The notes under the pieces are model-generated. The model was not told where the DNA came from, did no database searches, and worked only from the letters and a program-made list of their open reading frames with translations. Shown here one piece after another: positions 9,623 through 19,532 of a stretch of 64,000 nt of DNA (the stretch's first letter is position 1; each line of letters opens with the position of its first letter). The DNA comes from an uncultured Prevotella sp. (lineage in GTDB: Bacteria > Bacteroidota > Bacteroidia > Bacteroidales > Bacteroidaceae). The stretch covers positions 1 through 64,000 of the forward strand of contig CAKQSF010000003.1 in NCBI GenBank assembly GCA_934272845.1, read 5' to 3'. The position numbers were made by a program, and so were the translations under genes.

Positions 9623-11704
9623 TTAAAGTGGTGACTCCATTTTGCCTGACATCACACCGTAAATACTCTTCGGTACGATTTCAAGGTAATCAAGCATAAA
9701 CTCTGTACCCTGACTTGAGGTACTGCGTATGCGGAGATAATGATCTGTATTCGGGTCGATATGAACCGTGCAGAGCACCTTACGGAAGGTATACTTAGAA
9801 TTAACGAATTCTGTATTATTTTGATGAATAGCACCATAAGGCCCACGATAATATCCAAGGTTCTTCAACATCTTTTGGTCGGCTGCCTTATCTTCATCAG
9901 TCATGCTCACCCAATCACTTGTCCATTTCGTTCCTAAGATGTCCTGAAGGTTCTTAGTCATATCAATAGGAATACCCTGAGGCTTTCCGTCGAAGTATAC
10001 TTGGGCTATGCCACGTGTCTCTATGAATGCAGCACCGAGCCTTATCTGATAATCTCCTTCAAATGGCACTGGTGGAAGACGGAACGTTATGTCATAATCA
10101 CCAATAAGGTTCATCTCATCACCTTCATAACAGTCGAAGTTCCAGTGTGGACGACGATATACAAAGAAACCACCGTTTACCTGGGTATTGTCAAGGAACC
10201 CATTAGGGAAGTAATAATTCTTACCATTGGCAAAGGTGTAATCTCTACCTGAGTCATCCTTTGTTGGGTCACCATTGAGACGTATATTCATAGTCATCAA
10301 CTCAGGGAATATTGTTGACATATCCATACGTATATTATCATTAAACACTGTATTCTGCGTCTCATAGTCAAAGGCTATCACCTTGTCTACATAGAAGTAT
10401 CTTCCGTTAGGACCATCCTGCACGTACTTATCCTCGATAGTAGGATTTATGTATGCGCCGTGAACTCTGATGTTATCCTCCAACTTTACCCTGCGGTTCA
10501 CGTAACGTTCATACTGCACATCGCCGTCAAGGTCTCCATAAACCGTGGCCTGTTCAATCTTCATCATCGTGTGAGGAAGCAATGTCTCGTACCAGTCACA
10601 TGGGTTCAGAAGATTCTTCTTAATCATTATGGCAGTAGTATTGTATGGTGATGGGAAACCACTTACCTCACGAGGAGTAAGAAGGTTCCAACCTATGCAG
10701 TCACGTGTTATGACATGATAGGCAATAAACATATTGAGAGCATTCCAGCGGTTAGTATAGTTCCCCTTGTTTGCATCATCATTTGCCGCCTTATAATCAT
10801 CGTTATTGCCATATACTGGGTCATAGAGTTTACGTGATAACTCATAAAGGGCGTTAATCACACTTTCACTCGACGAAGCATCTACCGTTATACCATTATC
10901 AGCAAAAGCCTTGGTATAGACATCATCTGGTTCTACAAATGCAGTAAAGCCATACTTCTTCTCACTTGGTGCCACCGCAACCTCCTGATGTCCGTGTGAT
11001 GAATACTCCTGATAGCCATACAAGTCGGCATTATAACTCTCATCCCTTATCTTATATAACGTATCGACCAGTCCCGTTGCTTTCAAAGCAGTATAGAACA
11101 TCTTTATTCGGTCGTTCTCGCCCAGTATGTCTGCCAGTGAAGAGTTTGCCATCTCAAGCACTTTGTTTATAGGTTGTACTATACCATTCTGTACAGAATC
11201 ATCCTTCTCTGCATACTTAACATACGCAGAACGATTCAACCATACGACAGCATTGTCATTGTCGTCCACTCCATGCGTAATCTGTATGTAACGGTTGTTC
11301 ATGTTCGCAGTATTCAAAGTACCATCGTTCATGTCAACCGTACTGTACATATTGTCTATAAGATGAGTCTTAGCCAGCGTGTCACACTCTTCCTTTGTCA
11401 GTTCCTCTACACTTCCTTTTCCTTTTTCATGTAGATAAGCCTCCATTGCAGTGTTGTCTGGCAGGAAACAAGTATAGTGTCCAAACGTGGAAAGTAAATC
11501 ATCCATTCCTGCCGTTTTTACAACATAAGCGAACTGGCTGTACTGCGGGCGATTGTTGATGTAGTCATTCATCATCTCACCTGAGAAAGTATAGAAGTTC
11601 TCCTCTGTAGGTTCGTCAGAGCAACTCTCGGTCATGAGAGTTGCAACTGCACACAACGCTGCAAGAAGAAGCCTCATTCTGTATGTAAAACATATCTTTT
11701 TCAT
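9623..11704 (-). CDS. FAS1 domain lipoprotein with extended C-terminal region
   Basis: The 693-residue protein carries a lipoprotein signal with Cys28 (ESCSDEP). A first FAS1 domain covers about 45-190 (HYTCFLPDNTAMEAYL, then an HLIDN segment and a GIVQPINKVLE end). A second, diverged FAS1-like domain seems to follow to about 330. The C-terminal half, about 430-690, is beta-rich with a jelly-roll-like pattern (VYFDGKPQGIP, DYLEIVPKS) and may bind ligand. The gene sits between the first SusD and the shorter FAS1 lipoprotein, in the same operon. The function is inferred as an accessory surface binding protein. Confidence 0.78.
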   Translation of the reverse strand: MKKICFTYRMRLLLAALCAVATLMTESCSDEPTEENFYTFSGEMMNDYINNRPQYSQFAYVVKTAGMDDLLSTFGHYTCFLPDNTAMEAYLHEKGKGSVEELTKEECDTLAKTHLIDNMYSTVDMNDGTLNTANMNNRYIQITHGVDDNDNAVVWLNRSAYVKYAEKDDSVQNGIVQPINKVLEMANSSLADILGENDRIKMFYTALKATGLVDTLYKIRDESYNADLYGYQEYSSHGHQEVAVAPSEKKYGFTAFVEPDDVYTKAFADNGITVDASSSESVINALYELSRKLYDPVYGNNDDYKAANDDANKGNYTNRWNALNMFIAYHVITRDCIGWNLLTPREVSGFPSPYNTTAIMIKKNLLNPCDWYETLLPHTMMKIEQATVYGDLDGDVQYERYVNRRVKLEDNIRVHGAYINPTIEDKYVQDGPNGRYFYVDKVIAFDYETQNTVFNDNIRMDMSTIFPELMTMNIRLNGDPTKDDSGRDYTFANGKNYYFPNGFLDNTQVNGGFFVYRRPHWNFDCYEGDEMNLIGDYDITFRLPPVPFEGDYQIRLGAAFIETRGIAQVYFDGKPQGIPIDMTKNLQDILGTKWTSDWVSMTDEDKAADQKMLKNLGYYRGPYGAIHQNNTEFVNSKYTFRKVLCTVHIDPNTDHYLRIRSTSSQGTEFMLDYLEIVPKSIYGVMSGKMESPL

Positions 11705-11752
11705 TGTAATGACTTTTCTTTGAAGTTATTGTAATAACGTATTATCGGTACA

Positions 11753-13435
11753 TTATTCTCCACTGCCGAACGCAGTATTCTGTACCAAAGCCTTGTTAAC
11801 CTTTGTCTCTGTAATATTATACGGCCAGTACATGTAATCTAACTTTGAAAACTTTGTTGCGGCACCAGAGCCTCCCGAAGTAAACTTCGTAGCAATGCAC
11901 TTCTTAACGTAATCAGTGTTACCATCACGTCTTGCCCTTCTAACAAGATCATAATATCTCTTGCCTTCAAACATCAGTTCACGCTGTCGCTCTGCCAGTA
12001 CAAGGTTTTCCATCTGCTCCTTTGACTTGTAGGATACATACATCAGTGTATCACTCAACTCATTGTCAGCCTGAAGAACCGAACGTTTGTCAACTGCATT
12101 TACCAATGCAAACGCTTGTTGCAGTCTTTCTTCGTCAATCTGACTCAGTTCTGTTTCTGATGACATCATCGCTGCCAGTGCCTCTGCCTTCATCAGCATC
12201 ACGTCTGTAAGACGATATACTATCCAATTGCTCTTCACCTTTCCGTTAGTATATCTTGAAGAAGATGTAAGAGACGGTGTAGCCTTACTGACCGTACCAT
12301 TGGTGTAAGTGAACTTCCATATCGCATTATTCTTCACATTTTCATAGAAGCGCGCGTCTTTTTCATAATACACCTGCGTTGAGGTTATTCTTGAAGTTCC
12401 AGCCTCATTCACAAGTTCTGCAGGTCCGCTCAATCCCATTCCACTGGTATAAGGACCATACAGCCAGTTGACTGAAGCGTTGCTCGTCATATTCTCATCC
12501 GACATATACACCAGTTCGAATATGCTTTCGGAACTATTGCCTACGCCGAATATTTGGTTATATGCGTTTCCGAAATCTCCACTGCCCTGATTATAATCGC
12601 TGATAAGTGGGAAGCCGTTAAAACGTTTCAGGTCGGTAATGCCGTCAGTGCTTTCCTCATACTTCTTCTTTTTGCTCTCAATCACCTTGTCGGCATATTC
12701 TATACACTTCTGGTAATCCTGCTTCCACAGATACATATCGCAAAGCATAGCATATATCGCCTCTCTCGTGATGCGACCAGTCTGATACAATGACTTACTC
12801 TCTGTAGATGCTGGCCATACCGTTACCGCATCGTCCTTCACTGACTCAAGGTCGTTTATCAGACTGTCTAATACTACCTCAAACTTCGTAGCCGGGAGAT
12901 TCGTTACCTGATCATCATCATAATACGCCGTTGTAGTATAAGGAACATCACGGAACGTGCGTATAAGATAGAAGTAGCACAAATCGCGCAAAGCAGCACA
13001 TTCTGCTAAATCAGCCTTCAGTTCACTCTGCGTGAATGCCTTATCCTTGTCTGCCACAGCAGGAGCCTGATCAATAACAGTATTCGCCTGATTGATAATA
13101 TAGTAGAACTGATCCCACGAAGTAAAAGCATTCGATGCCGTAATATTCTCCGTCAGCACATTCTGCAGATGAGCATTGTTAGTGGTTAGATTGTTCGCTA
13201 CTACGTCATCACTGCGATACTCTCCCCATATCATCATCCTCTCTGTTACATTAGCAGACTGCATTGTGGCATAAATTCCTGCTATCATGTTGTCCACGTC
13301 CGACTTCTCATTCCAGAACTCATCTTTCGTGATTATGTTCTGTGGCTTCACCTCTAACCAGTCGGAGCATGATGACAGGCTGACTGCCATCAGTGGCAAC
13401 GCCAACAGATACTTGTATATTCCCTTTGGTTTCAT
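11753..13435 (-). CDS. SusD/RagB family nutrient-binding outer-membrane lipoprotein
   Basis: The 560-residue protein has a lipobox with Cys23 (SLSSCSDWLEVKPQ), a classic SusD N-terminus. RQRELMFEGKRYYDLVRRARRDG near the C-terminus is the strong RagB/SusD signature. It is of normal family length. It begins 26 bases after the SusC at 13462-16794, which is its expected partner. Together they form the first SusCD pair of the operon. Confidence 0.94.
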   Translation of the reverse strand: MKPKGIYKYLLALPLMAVSLSSCSDWLEVKPQNIITKDEFWNEKSDVDNMIAGIYATMQSANVTERMMIWGEYRSDDVVANNLTTNNAHLQNVLTENITASNAFTSWDQFYYIINQANTVIDQAPAVADKDKAFTQSELKADLAECAALRDLCYFYLIRTFRDVPYTTTAYYDDDQVTNLPATKFEVVLDSLINDLESVKDDAVTVWPASTESKSLYQTGRITREAIYAMLCDMYLWKQDYQKCIEYADKVIESKKKKYEESTDGITDLKRFNGFPLISDYNQGSGDFGNAYNQIFGVGNSSESIFELVYMSDENMTSNASVNWLYGPYTSGMGLSGPAELVNEAGTSRITSTQVYYEKDARFYENVKNNAIWKFTYTNGTVSKATPSLTSSSRYTNGKVKSNWIVYRLTDVMLMKAEALAAMMSSETELSQIDEERLQQAFALVNAVDKRSVLQADNELSDTLMYVSYKSKEQMENLVLAERQRELMFEGKRYYDLVRRARRDGNTDYVKKCIATKFTSGGSGAATKFSKLDYMYWPYNITETKVNKALVQNTAFGSGE

Positions 13436-13461
13436 GTCTTGTACTTTATTAAGTTCGATTT

Positions 13462-16400
13462 TTAGAAGTCAACAGTAACGCCAAGCGTGAAAGATCGTGA
13501 GCGCGGTGTCTTTGAATTATCCACTGCTGGACCATACCCACTCTGGCTTACGTCAGGGTCAACACCACTATACTTTGTTATAATAAACGGATTGTTGGCA
13601 CTGCAATAAAAGGCTATATTATTAAGTCCTATCGGCTTCAGTTGTTTCTTGTTTAATGAGTATGACAACTGTATGTAACTGCAACGCAAATACGTTCCGT
13701 CTTCTACGAAACGGTCACTGACAAGCGTGTTGTAGTTTGACGTACTACCATACATTGCTCTCGGTATCAATGTCACGTCACCCTCCTTACGCCAGCGGAA
13801 GTTCACCGCCTGGCTCTGGTTATTATTACCTGTCATAGCCTCAGCATTCAGACGTGCCATATTGATTATCTTATTGCCTATACGATATGAGAACTGTGAG
13901 TTAAGTCTCCATCTGCCGTATGATAACGTTATACCGAAGCCACCAGTCAGTTTTGGTAATGAAGAACCGAGATAAACAATATCAAGTGCATCAATGTTAC
14001 CATCATTGTTAATATCCTCATAGATAGCGTCACCACCAGTGAATGCATAGTTCTTGCCAGTGCCGTCATTAGTATAATTGTAATGCATACGTACTGGGTC
14101 TCCCTTAGCATCTAACACTACCTCGCCTTCCTTATTGAGAACCACTGGCGCCGTTTTTCCCTCTGCGAGGAAAGCACTACGTTCCTCGGGGCTAAGATCC
14201 TTAAACGTCTCATAGTTGTACTGGTAAACGCCCTTTGAACGGAAACCGTATATTGCTCCAAACGGATTATACAGTTGCACGCGCTGCAGCACCTCTCCGT
14301 TAGCATAACTGAATGTAGAGTTAAGCGAGTTAAGCACATACTCGTCCATCTCGAGAATCTCATTGTGGTTATTACCAAAGTTCACGTTGAAGTCTGCTGT
14401 GAACTTACCCTTCGTAATAAGTTTATTAGTGCTTGCATGGAACTCCCAACCCGTATTACGCATCTTACCACCGTTCTTATAAGGAAGTGTTGTGAAACCA
14501 GTATTTGACGGTATGCGATAGTTACTGAGCAACATATTCGATGTTGTAGAGCGATACATCTCAAAAGTAATATTGAACTTATCGTACAGTCCGAGGTCCA
14601 CACCGATGTTGTAACTATTGTTTATCTGCCACTGCAGGTCAGTCAGTCTGATGTTCTGCACAAGCATTGACGACATATCAATGTAGTTTGCCCCTGCTCC
14701 ATACTTACTTACATATAGATAGTTTTGGTTAGGCTGGTTACCCACACGTCCCCATGATGGTCTTATAGAGAGCATCTTCAGTCCTACCTTCTCTCTTGCC
14801 CACTCCATGAATGGCTCATCGCCAAGGTTCCATCTTAATGATACTGCAGGGAAGTAACCCCATCTGTTGTTAGGTCCGAACTTTGTAGTACCATCGGCAC
14901 GCAGCGAGAAGTCGAACATATATCGGCTCTTGTAAGCATAGTGAGCAGAATATGTAAAGTACAACGAACGCCACTCTGAGTAGTAAGAACTCAGTCCTGT
15001 GTTGATACCAGAAGCGTCTGGACTTTCTATGCCTGAGCCTGTCAAGCCCTTACCACCACTTGACTGTCCGCTTGCCGAACCTGTGTTCAGTTCCATTCTC
15101 GCCATCATCTGTAAGGCATGGTCCTGATTTTCAAAGTGTGGTATGAAGGTCAACGTATGTTTAGTATTGAAGCCTACACTCTTTGAACTTGCAGACGAAG
15201 CGGTGTTCACGCCGTCCTGCCACACATTTGTCTTCAGTTCTGAAGGATAGAACGAGTCATCATACTGGTTGAAGACACTCATATACACGCTACCACGCCA
15301 ATTCAACTGTGTGTGTTCCTCATCCATGCCAAGAAGATGATAGTTTATCACCAACTCCGGTGCGAGGTCATAGGTACGCCTTGTTTTCTTCGCAAGATTG
15401 GCACTTGCCACAGGGTTCACGTAACTTTTCTGGTTACCATCAAAGCAACTTGACGCTGATTGCAACATCTGATAGTAGCGGTTTGTGTTCTCGCCAGTAA
15501 CAGGGTCCTGCACATATACGCTCATATTAGGCATCTTCTTCATAGCAATCGCCAGCAGGTCATCGCTTGACAGATGATTCTTCGTGTACGTAAGCGTGAA
15601 GTTAGTTGATACCCTTATGCGCTCACTGATATTATAGTCGAGTGCTACACGAGTTGAGAATCGGTTAAGTTTCTGCTGTATTATGGTACCCGTCTCATTA
15701 TCAAAGCCACCACCTATGCGGAACGATGCTTTCTCACCGCCACCGGCAACAGAGATATAGTGGTTTTGTCTCAATCCCCACTGCGTTACCTCGTCACGCC
15801 AGTCAGTATTATTGTTATACTGCTCATATTCAGAGAAGTCATGCTTATAGTTTATCTCGTTAATAGACTGTGACGTGTTATCACTCTGTGAAGGATTAAA
15901 GTAACTCTCCTTCAGAAGCATAGTATAGTCGTTACCGTTCAGCAAGGCATACCCCTCTGGCTGGTGAGTCGTAGTGAGTTTCATTGAGTACGATACACGT
16001 GGCTTACCCATCTTACCACGTTTCGTTGTTATCTCAATAACGCCCGAACCACCTTGCGAACCATATACCGCCGTTGCCGCAGCATCTTTCAGCACGTTAA
16101 TAGCCGCAATATCTTCTGGGTTAATATTAAGCAGTTCGGCGAACTTCTCATCATTTGCTCCAGCAAGGTCGAACGTCGACATATCTACAGAACGCACATT
16201 GCCGTCTACGACAATCAGTGGATTAGAGTCCGTCAGTGATGATAGCGATGAAGAACCACGCAAGCGTAACGTAGAACCTGCACCAAGGTCACCTGAGTTA
16301 CCCACGATGTCGAGTCCTGCTATCTGTCCTTGCAATGCCTCATCAATGCTGGTAATGCCCAGACCCTCCAAGTTCTTCATGTCCACTGCCTGCTTTGCAT

Positions 16401-16794
16401 AAGAAATCTCTCTCTCTGGTATCGCCAGGTTGTTACCGCTTGCAGAACGTTTCTTCGTTACGATGACCTCATTTAATTGCGTAGCCGACTCTAATACCAC
16501 GTCATACGTATTTTTGTCTATCGCCACGCTCTTTGTTTTGAGACCTACATACGAGAATCTTATCTTGTTTCTGGCATCCTTCACTGGCATCATGAAGTTA
16601 CCGTTCATGTCCGTTACGGTAGAGTTGATGATACGTCCGCTCTTGTCTATCTCACACACCGTAGCCCCCATCAGCACTCCTAAGTCGTCTGAGACTGTAC
16701 CGTGCACTGAAGATATCTGCTGTGCATTAGCCGCAACGCTGGCAAACAATGCGGAAGCCAACGCGAGTTGCCTAAGTTTTATGTTGTATATCAT
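13462..16794 (-). CDS. SusC/RagA family TonB-dependent outer-membrane transporter
   Basis: The 1110-residue protein has a signal peptide (about 1-24, ending VAANAQ). It continues with a carboxypeptidase-D-like domain (about 27-105), a TonB-box-like LNEVIVTKK, a plug domain (about 130-260, with PLIVVDGNVRSVD and DAAATAVYGSQGGSGVIEITTKRG) and a barrel ending in the C-terminal Phe expected for BAM insertion (GVTVDF). It is a canonical SusC and pairs with the SusD just downstream. A FAS1 lipoprotein lies 32 bases upstream in the same operon. Confidence 0.95.
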   Translation of the reverse strand: MIYNIKLRQLALASALFASVAANAQQISSVHGTVSDDLGVLMGATVCEIDKSGRIINSTVTDMNGNFMMPVKDARNKIRFSYVGLKTKSVAIDKNTYDVVLESATQLNEVIVTKKRSASGNNLAIPEREISYAKQAVDMKNLEGLGITSIDEALQGQIAGLDIVGNSGDLGAGSTLRLRGSSSLSSLTDSNPLIVVDGNVRSVDMSTFDLAGANDEKFAELLNINPEDIAAINVLKDAAATAVYGSQGGSGVIEITTKRGKMGKPRVSYSMKLTTTHQPEGYALLNGNDYTMLLKESYFNPSQSDNTSQSINEINYKHDFSEYEQYNNNTDWRDEVTQWGLRQNHYISVAGGGEKASFRIGGGFDNETGTIIQQKLNRFSTRVALDYNISERIRVSTNFTLTYTKNHLSSDDLLAIAMKKMPNMSVYVQDPVTGENTNRYYQMLQSASSCFDGNQKSYVNPVASANLAKKTRRTYDLAPELVINYHLLGMDEEHTQLNWRGSVYMSVFNQYDDSFYPSELKTNVWQDGVNTASSASSKSVGFNTKHTLTFIPHFENQDHALQMMARMELNTGSASGQSSGGKGLTGSGIESPDASGINTGLSSYYSEWRSLYFTYSAHYAYKSRYMFDFSLRADGTTKFGPNNRWGYFPAVSLRWNLGDEPFMEWAREKVGLKMLSIRPSWGRVGNQPNQNYLYVSKYGAGANYIDMSSMLVQNIRLTDLQWQINNSYNIGVDLGLYDKFNITFEMYRSTTSNMLLSNYRIPSNTGFTTLPYKNGGKMRNTGWEFHASTNKLITKGKFTADFNVNFGNNHNEILEMDEYVLNSLNSTFSYANGEVLQRVQLYNPFGAIYGFRSKGVYQYNYETFKDLSPEERSAFLAEGKTAPVVLNKEGEVVLDAKGDPVRMHYNYTNDGTGKNYAFTGGDAIYEDINNDGNIDALDIVYLGSSLPKLTGGFGITLSYGRWRLNSQFSYRIGNKIINMARLNAEAMTGNNNQSQAVNFRWRKEGDVTLIPRAMYGSTSNYNTLVSDRFVEDGTYLRCSYIQLSYSLNKKQLKPIGLNNIAFYCSANNPFIITKYSGVDPDVSQSGYGPAVDNSKTPRSRSFTLGVTVDF

Positions 16795-16826
16795 TGTCTT
16801 TCTTTTTAGATGTTGTGAGTTATAGA

Positions 16827-19433
16827 TTATTCATAGAACAGCGGTCCATCAATCTGATGCACTACAACGTCAGCGGCACCATATATAGACTTCGCTACTC
16901 CTACTCCTGTTCCCTCAAGCCAGTATTCGCGGCATATATTGTTGTAAAGTCCCTCTGTCTTTACCACATGACGTCTGTTTCCGCATTGGTCAACTATCGT
17001 CAACTGCTTATTGCTGAAGTCTACATTCAGAGTGTAGTATCTACTGTTCTTTGTATTCAGCAACATTGACTCATAGTTGTTGTGATAAAGTTTATTGCCC
17101 TGTGCATCTGTCTCTGGTGCCATGTCTATCGCTACGGCGTTATCCTGTATGTGATACTTCACAAAGTTGAGTATTTTGTTCTTTATCTCCACACAAGTCT
17201 CATCTTCTTCATCGCCAGCCGCCACAAACGCCGCATCATACTGATCCCACGTTGGCAATTTGCCTTCGTTTATAAGTGCCCTTATCGACTCGTTTGTCGG
17301 GACATATATATTATAATTGTAGTTACCAAAGAGACTAATGTTGTAATTGTCTGTTACGTTAGAGCAACTTAGTGTTGTTCCGCCTACTTTCTGTTGTGAT
17401 ATCAGCAACTGGTCGTCAGTAGTAAGATGCTCCGAACCTTGCAGTAACTTTAGGAATTCTGAATACTCTGAATGTGCCTTTAGAGTCTCATATACTGATT
17501 TCGGTGAACTCTGAGGAATATTGCCATCAATAAGATAAGCCTTACCGTTACCCTCCTTACTTTGGTCATAGGTCTTCGTTACTAAAGCAGGATTTGAATG
17601 TTCTTTCTGCCAACCTCCATAAATAGAGATATTATCCCCAGACCTCTTTACTACTATTGGCGTACCATTCTTTGTCTTGTACACCGTATGACCGTCCTCA
17701 ATGTCGCCCACTACAATAAGTTGGTTCAACATATCTTCCAACCTATTCTTAAGTGTTGCCGCAGTTACGTCCTTCTTCTGTAGTAATCCCTTTACTGGTG
17801 TACCATCGGCATTAATGTCGCAAGCGTAACTGTTACCCACCAGTGTAGAGTTCTCTGTATCGTAATATAACTCCAGCATCGACTTCTGGTTATCACCATA
17901 ACTACAAGGATCTACATACTTCTGCATAGCGTTGTTCGTTGGCAATAAGAAACTGTAATATGAATCCATAGAGTTTAGGTATGGTTTGAAGTCATATTTA
18001 TCCACCGCCTCATATATAGTGCTAAACAAGTTCTGGTTAATCAATGCCGGGAATGTTACTGAAGCGTATTCCATTGGTGGGAAGAGACGTTTTGTTACAT
18101 ACACCACTCCATTACATCCAATAAAGCAACTGTCTATATCCGCTGGCGTCACACCCATTTGTGTTTTTGCATCATTGAGTATGTTTCCGAACTTCGACGG
18201 TATTGTTGTGGTGAATGTCTTTAGCATATTCACGTTGAGCAGTGGTGCCAACACCTTATCAGGAACATTCTCCCATGTGCCGTACATATCCCTCAGTGCG
18301 CTACCGTCGCTGTTCCACCAGTTTTGTATAGCCTCGTTGGTCGGCACAAGCATTGCTCCAGCATTATAGTGCAGGTCTATCTCCGTCTCGTTCACATACT
18401 GGTTCCATCCTGGGTCGAAAGAGAGGGTTGCCGGTGCCTTATCGCCCGTTTCCTTGTTCTGGCTCTTTTCCTTAGGCAGGTACTCGTTTGTAGACTTCGC
18501 AAAATAGCGTAAGGTGAAGACAGAGTCAATGGCGGTGCCGTATATTCTGTTGTATTCTGCCGTCTTCTGCTTGTCATAATAAGGAGCGCAAAAGCGGTCC
18601 ATCAGCGTGCTCCACTGTGAAGTATTAGCATGCTGTCTTAATATCTCTGCCATATTCTGGAACGGTTCTATCACGCCGTCCATCGTATGTATATATCCAT
18701 TCTTACAAGTAATGTCACGCTGTGTAACAAGATGACCTCCCACATAAGCGTCTTCCGTTGACGTTACTGCTCCGTTTGTCAGTATAGAGATGTCATCATC
18801 AGTAAACTCCTGTGCCTTCATGAATGCTGGCAACAGGTGTATCATAGGTTGTGAGAGTTTTGACTGATCCGTACCGCTCATCATTGCGCCATCCTTAAAG
18901 AGCACGATGTCCTTGTGATTAGCACGGTAATATTTCCAATAATCCGTAGCAGGCATACTCTCCCACTTCGCTACGGTTACAGAGTCGAATATGCTTGACG
19001 AGTTAGGTCTGCGCATACATTTGCCCGTTGATGGTATGCCTCCGTTCTGTGCCGCAACGTTCGACATAAGTTCTATCAGATAGGCATTGTTAATCTCTTG
19101 GCTATAGAGCAGCAGTTTCTTCTGTGCGGCACTCAGTTGGTCGTAAGAGCGCACGCCCCACGAGTTGTTCTGAAACCATTTGTCGAACGTTGCATCGTCT
19201 GCCGCAAAGAGAGTCAGCGAACCAGTCTCGCTCATCTGTTCCTTTAATCCCAGATCGTCAATAAGTCGCAACAGTGTAGAATAGTTTCCCTGGTGCTGTA
19301 GTTCTGCATAGATAGACTCTCCGAGCCATTCTGGTTGTCCCGTCAGCACATCGTTGTCACATGACTGCAATGTAAGTGTTCCAACGGCAGTCATCGCCGC
19401 AAACATGGGGATGAAAAAGAAATGCTTTTTCAT
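16827..19433 (-). CDS. Large multi-FAS1 domain lipoprotein
   Basis: The 868-residue protein has a lipobox with Cys25 (LTLQSCDND). Three FAS1-like regions can be seen: about 45-265 (SLTLFAADDATFDKWF, ending NGYIHTMDGVIEP), about 470-650 (YSFLLPTNNAMQKYV) and about 655-860 (YNIYVPTNESIRALI, then a FVKYHIQDNAV segment). The repeated [F/Y]xPTNxA motif is typical of FAS1. It lies at the head of the SusCD part of the operon, about 100 bases after the DUF4859-like gene, with a stem-loop in the gap. It is probably a surface-exposed binding or scaffolding lipoprotein; the ligand is unknown. Confidence 0.82.
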   Translation of the reverse strand: MKKHFFFIPMFAAMTAVGTLTLQSCDNDVLTGQPEWLGESIYAELQHQGNYSTLLRLIDDLGLKEQMSETGSLTLFAADDATFDKWFQNNSWGVRSYDQLSAAQKKLLLYSQEINNAYLIELMSNVAAQNGGIPSTGKCMRRPNSSSIFDSVTVAKWESMPATDYWKYYRANHKDIVLFKDGAMMSGTDQSKLSQPMIHLLPAFMKAQEFTDDDISILTNGAVTSTEDAYVGGHLVTQRDITCKNGYIHTMDGVIEPFQNMAEILRQHANTSQWSTLMDRFCAPYYDKQKTAEYNRIYGTAIDSVFTLRYFAKSTNEYLPKEKSQNKETGDKAPATLSFDPGWNQYVNETEIDLHYNAGAMLVPTNEAIQNWWNSDGSALRDMYGTWENVPDKVLAPLLNVNMLKTFTTTIPSKFGNILNDAKTQMGVTPADIDSCFIGCNGVVYVTKRLFPPMEYASVTFPALINQNLFSTIYEAVDKYDFKPYLNSMDSYYSFLLPTNNAMQKYVDPCSYGDNQKSMLELYYDTENSTLVGNSYACDINADGTPVKGLLQKKDVTAATLKNRLEDMLNQLIVVGDIEDGHTVYKTKNGTPIVVKRSGDNISIYGGWQKEHSNPALVTKTYDQSKEGNGKAYLIDGNIPQSSPKSVYETLKAHSEYSEFLKLLQGSEHLTTDDQLLISQQKVGGTTLSCSNVTDNYNISLFGNYNYNIYVPTNESIRALINEGKLPTWDQYDAAFVAAGDEEDETCVEIKNKILNFVKYHIQDNAVAIDMAPETDAQGNKLYHNNYESMLLNTKNSRYYTLNVDFSNKQLTIVDQCGNRRHVVKTEGLYNNICREYWLEGTGVGVAKSIYGAADVVVHQIDGPLFYE

Positions 19434-19472
19434 AACGTAAGTTGTTTTGGTTGTAGTAGTTGTTTAGGAATA

Positions 19473-19511
19473 AGGATAAGGAAGGCAAGAATGTCCGCCT
19501 TTCCTTATCCT
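19473..19511 (-). other. Intercistronic stem-loop without T-run
   Basis: The arms at 19473-19484 and 19500-19511 (AGGATAAGGAAG against CTTTCCTTATCCT, one base offset) form a strong hairpin between the DUF4859-like gene and the first FAS1 gene. No T-tract follows on the minus strand. It may therefore be an attenuator or an mRNA processing/stability element that sets the ratio of the first gene to the SusCD genes, rather than a simple terminator. Confidence 0.55.
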
Positions 19512-19532
19512 ACTTATTTATATACTTTCACA

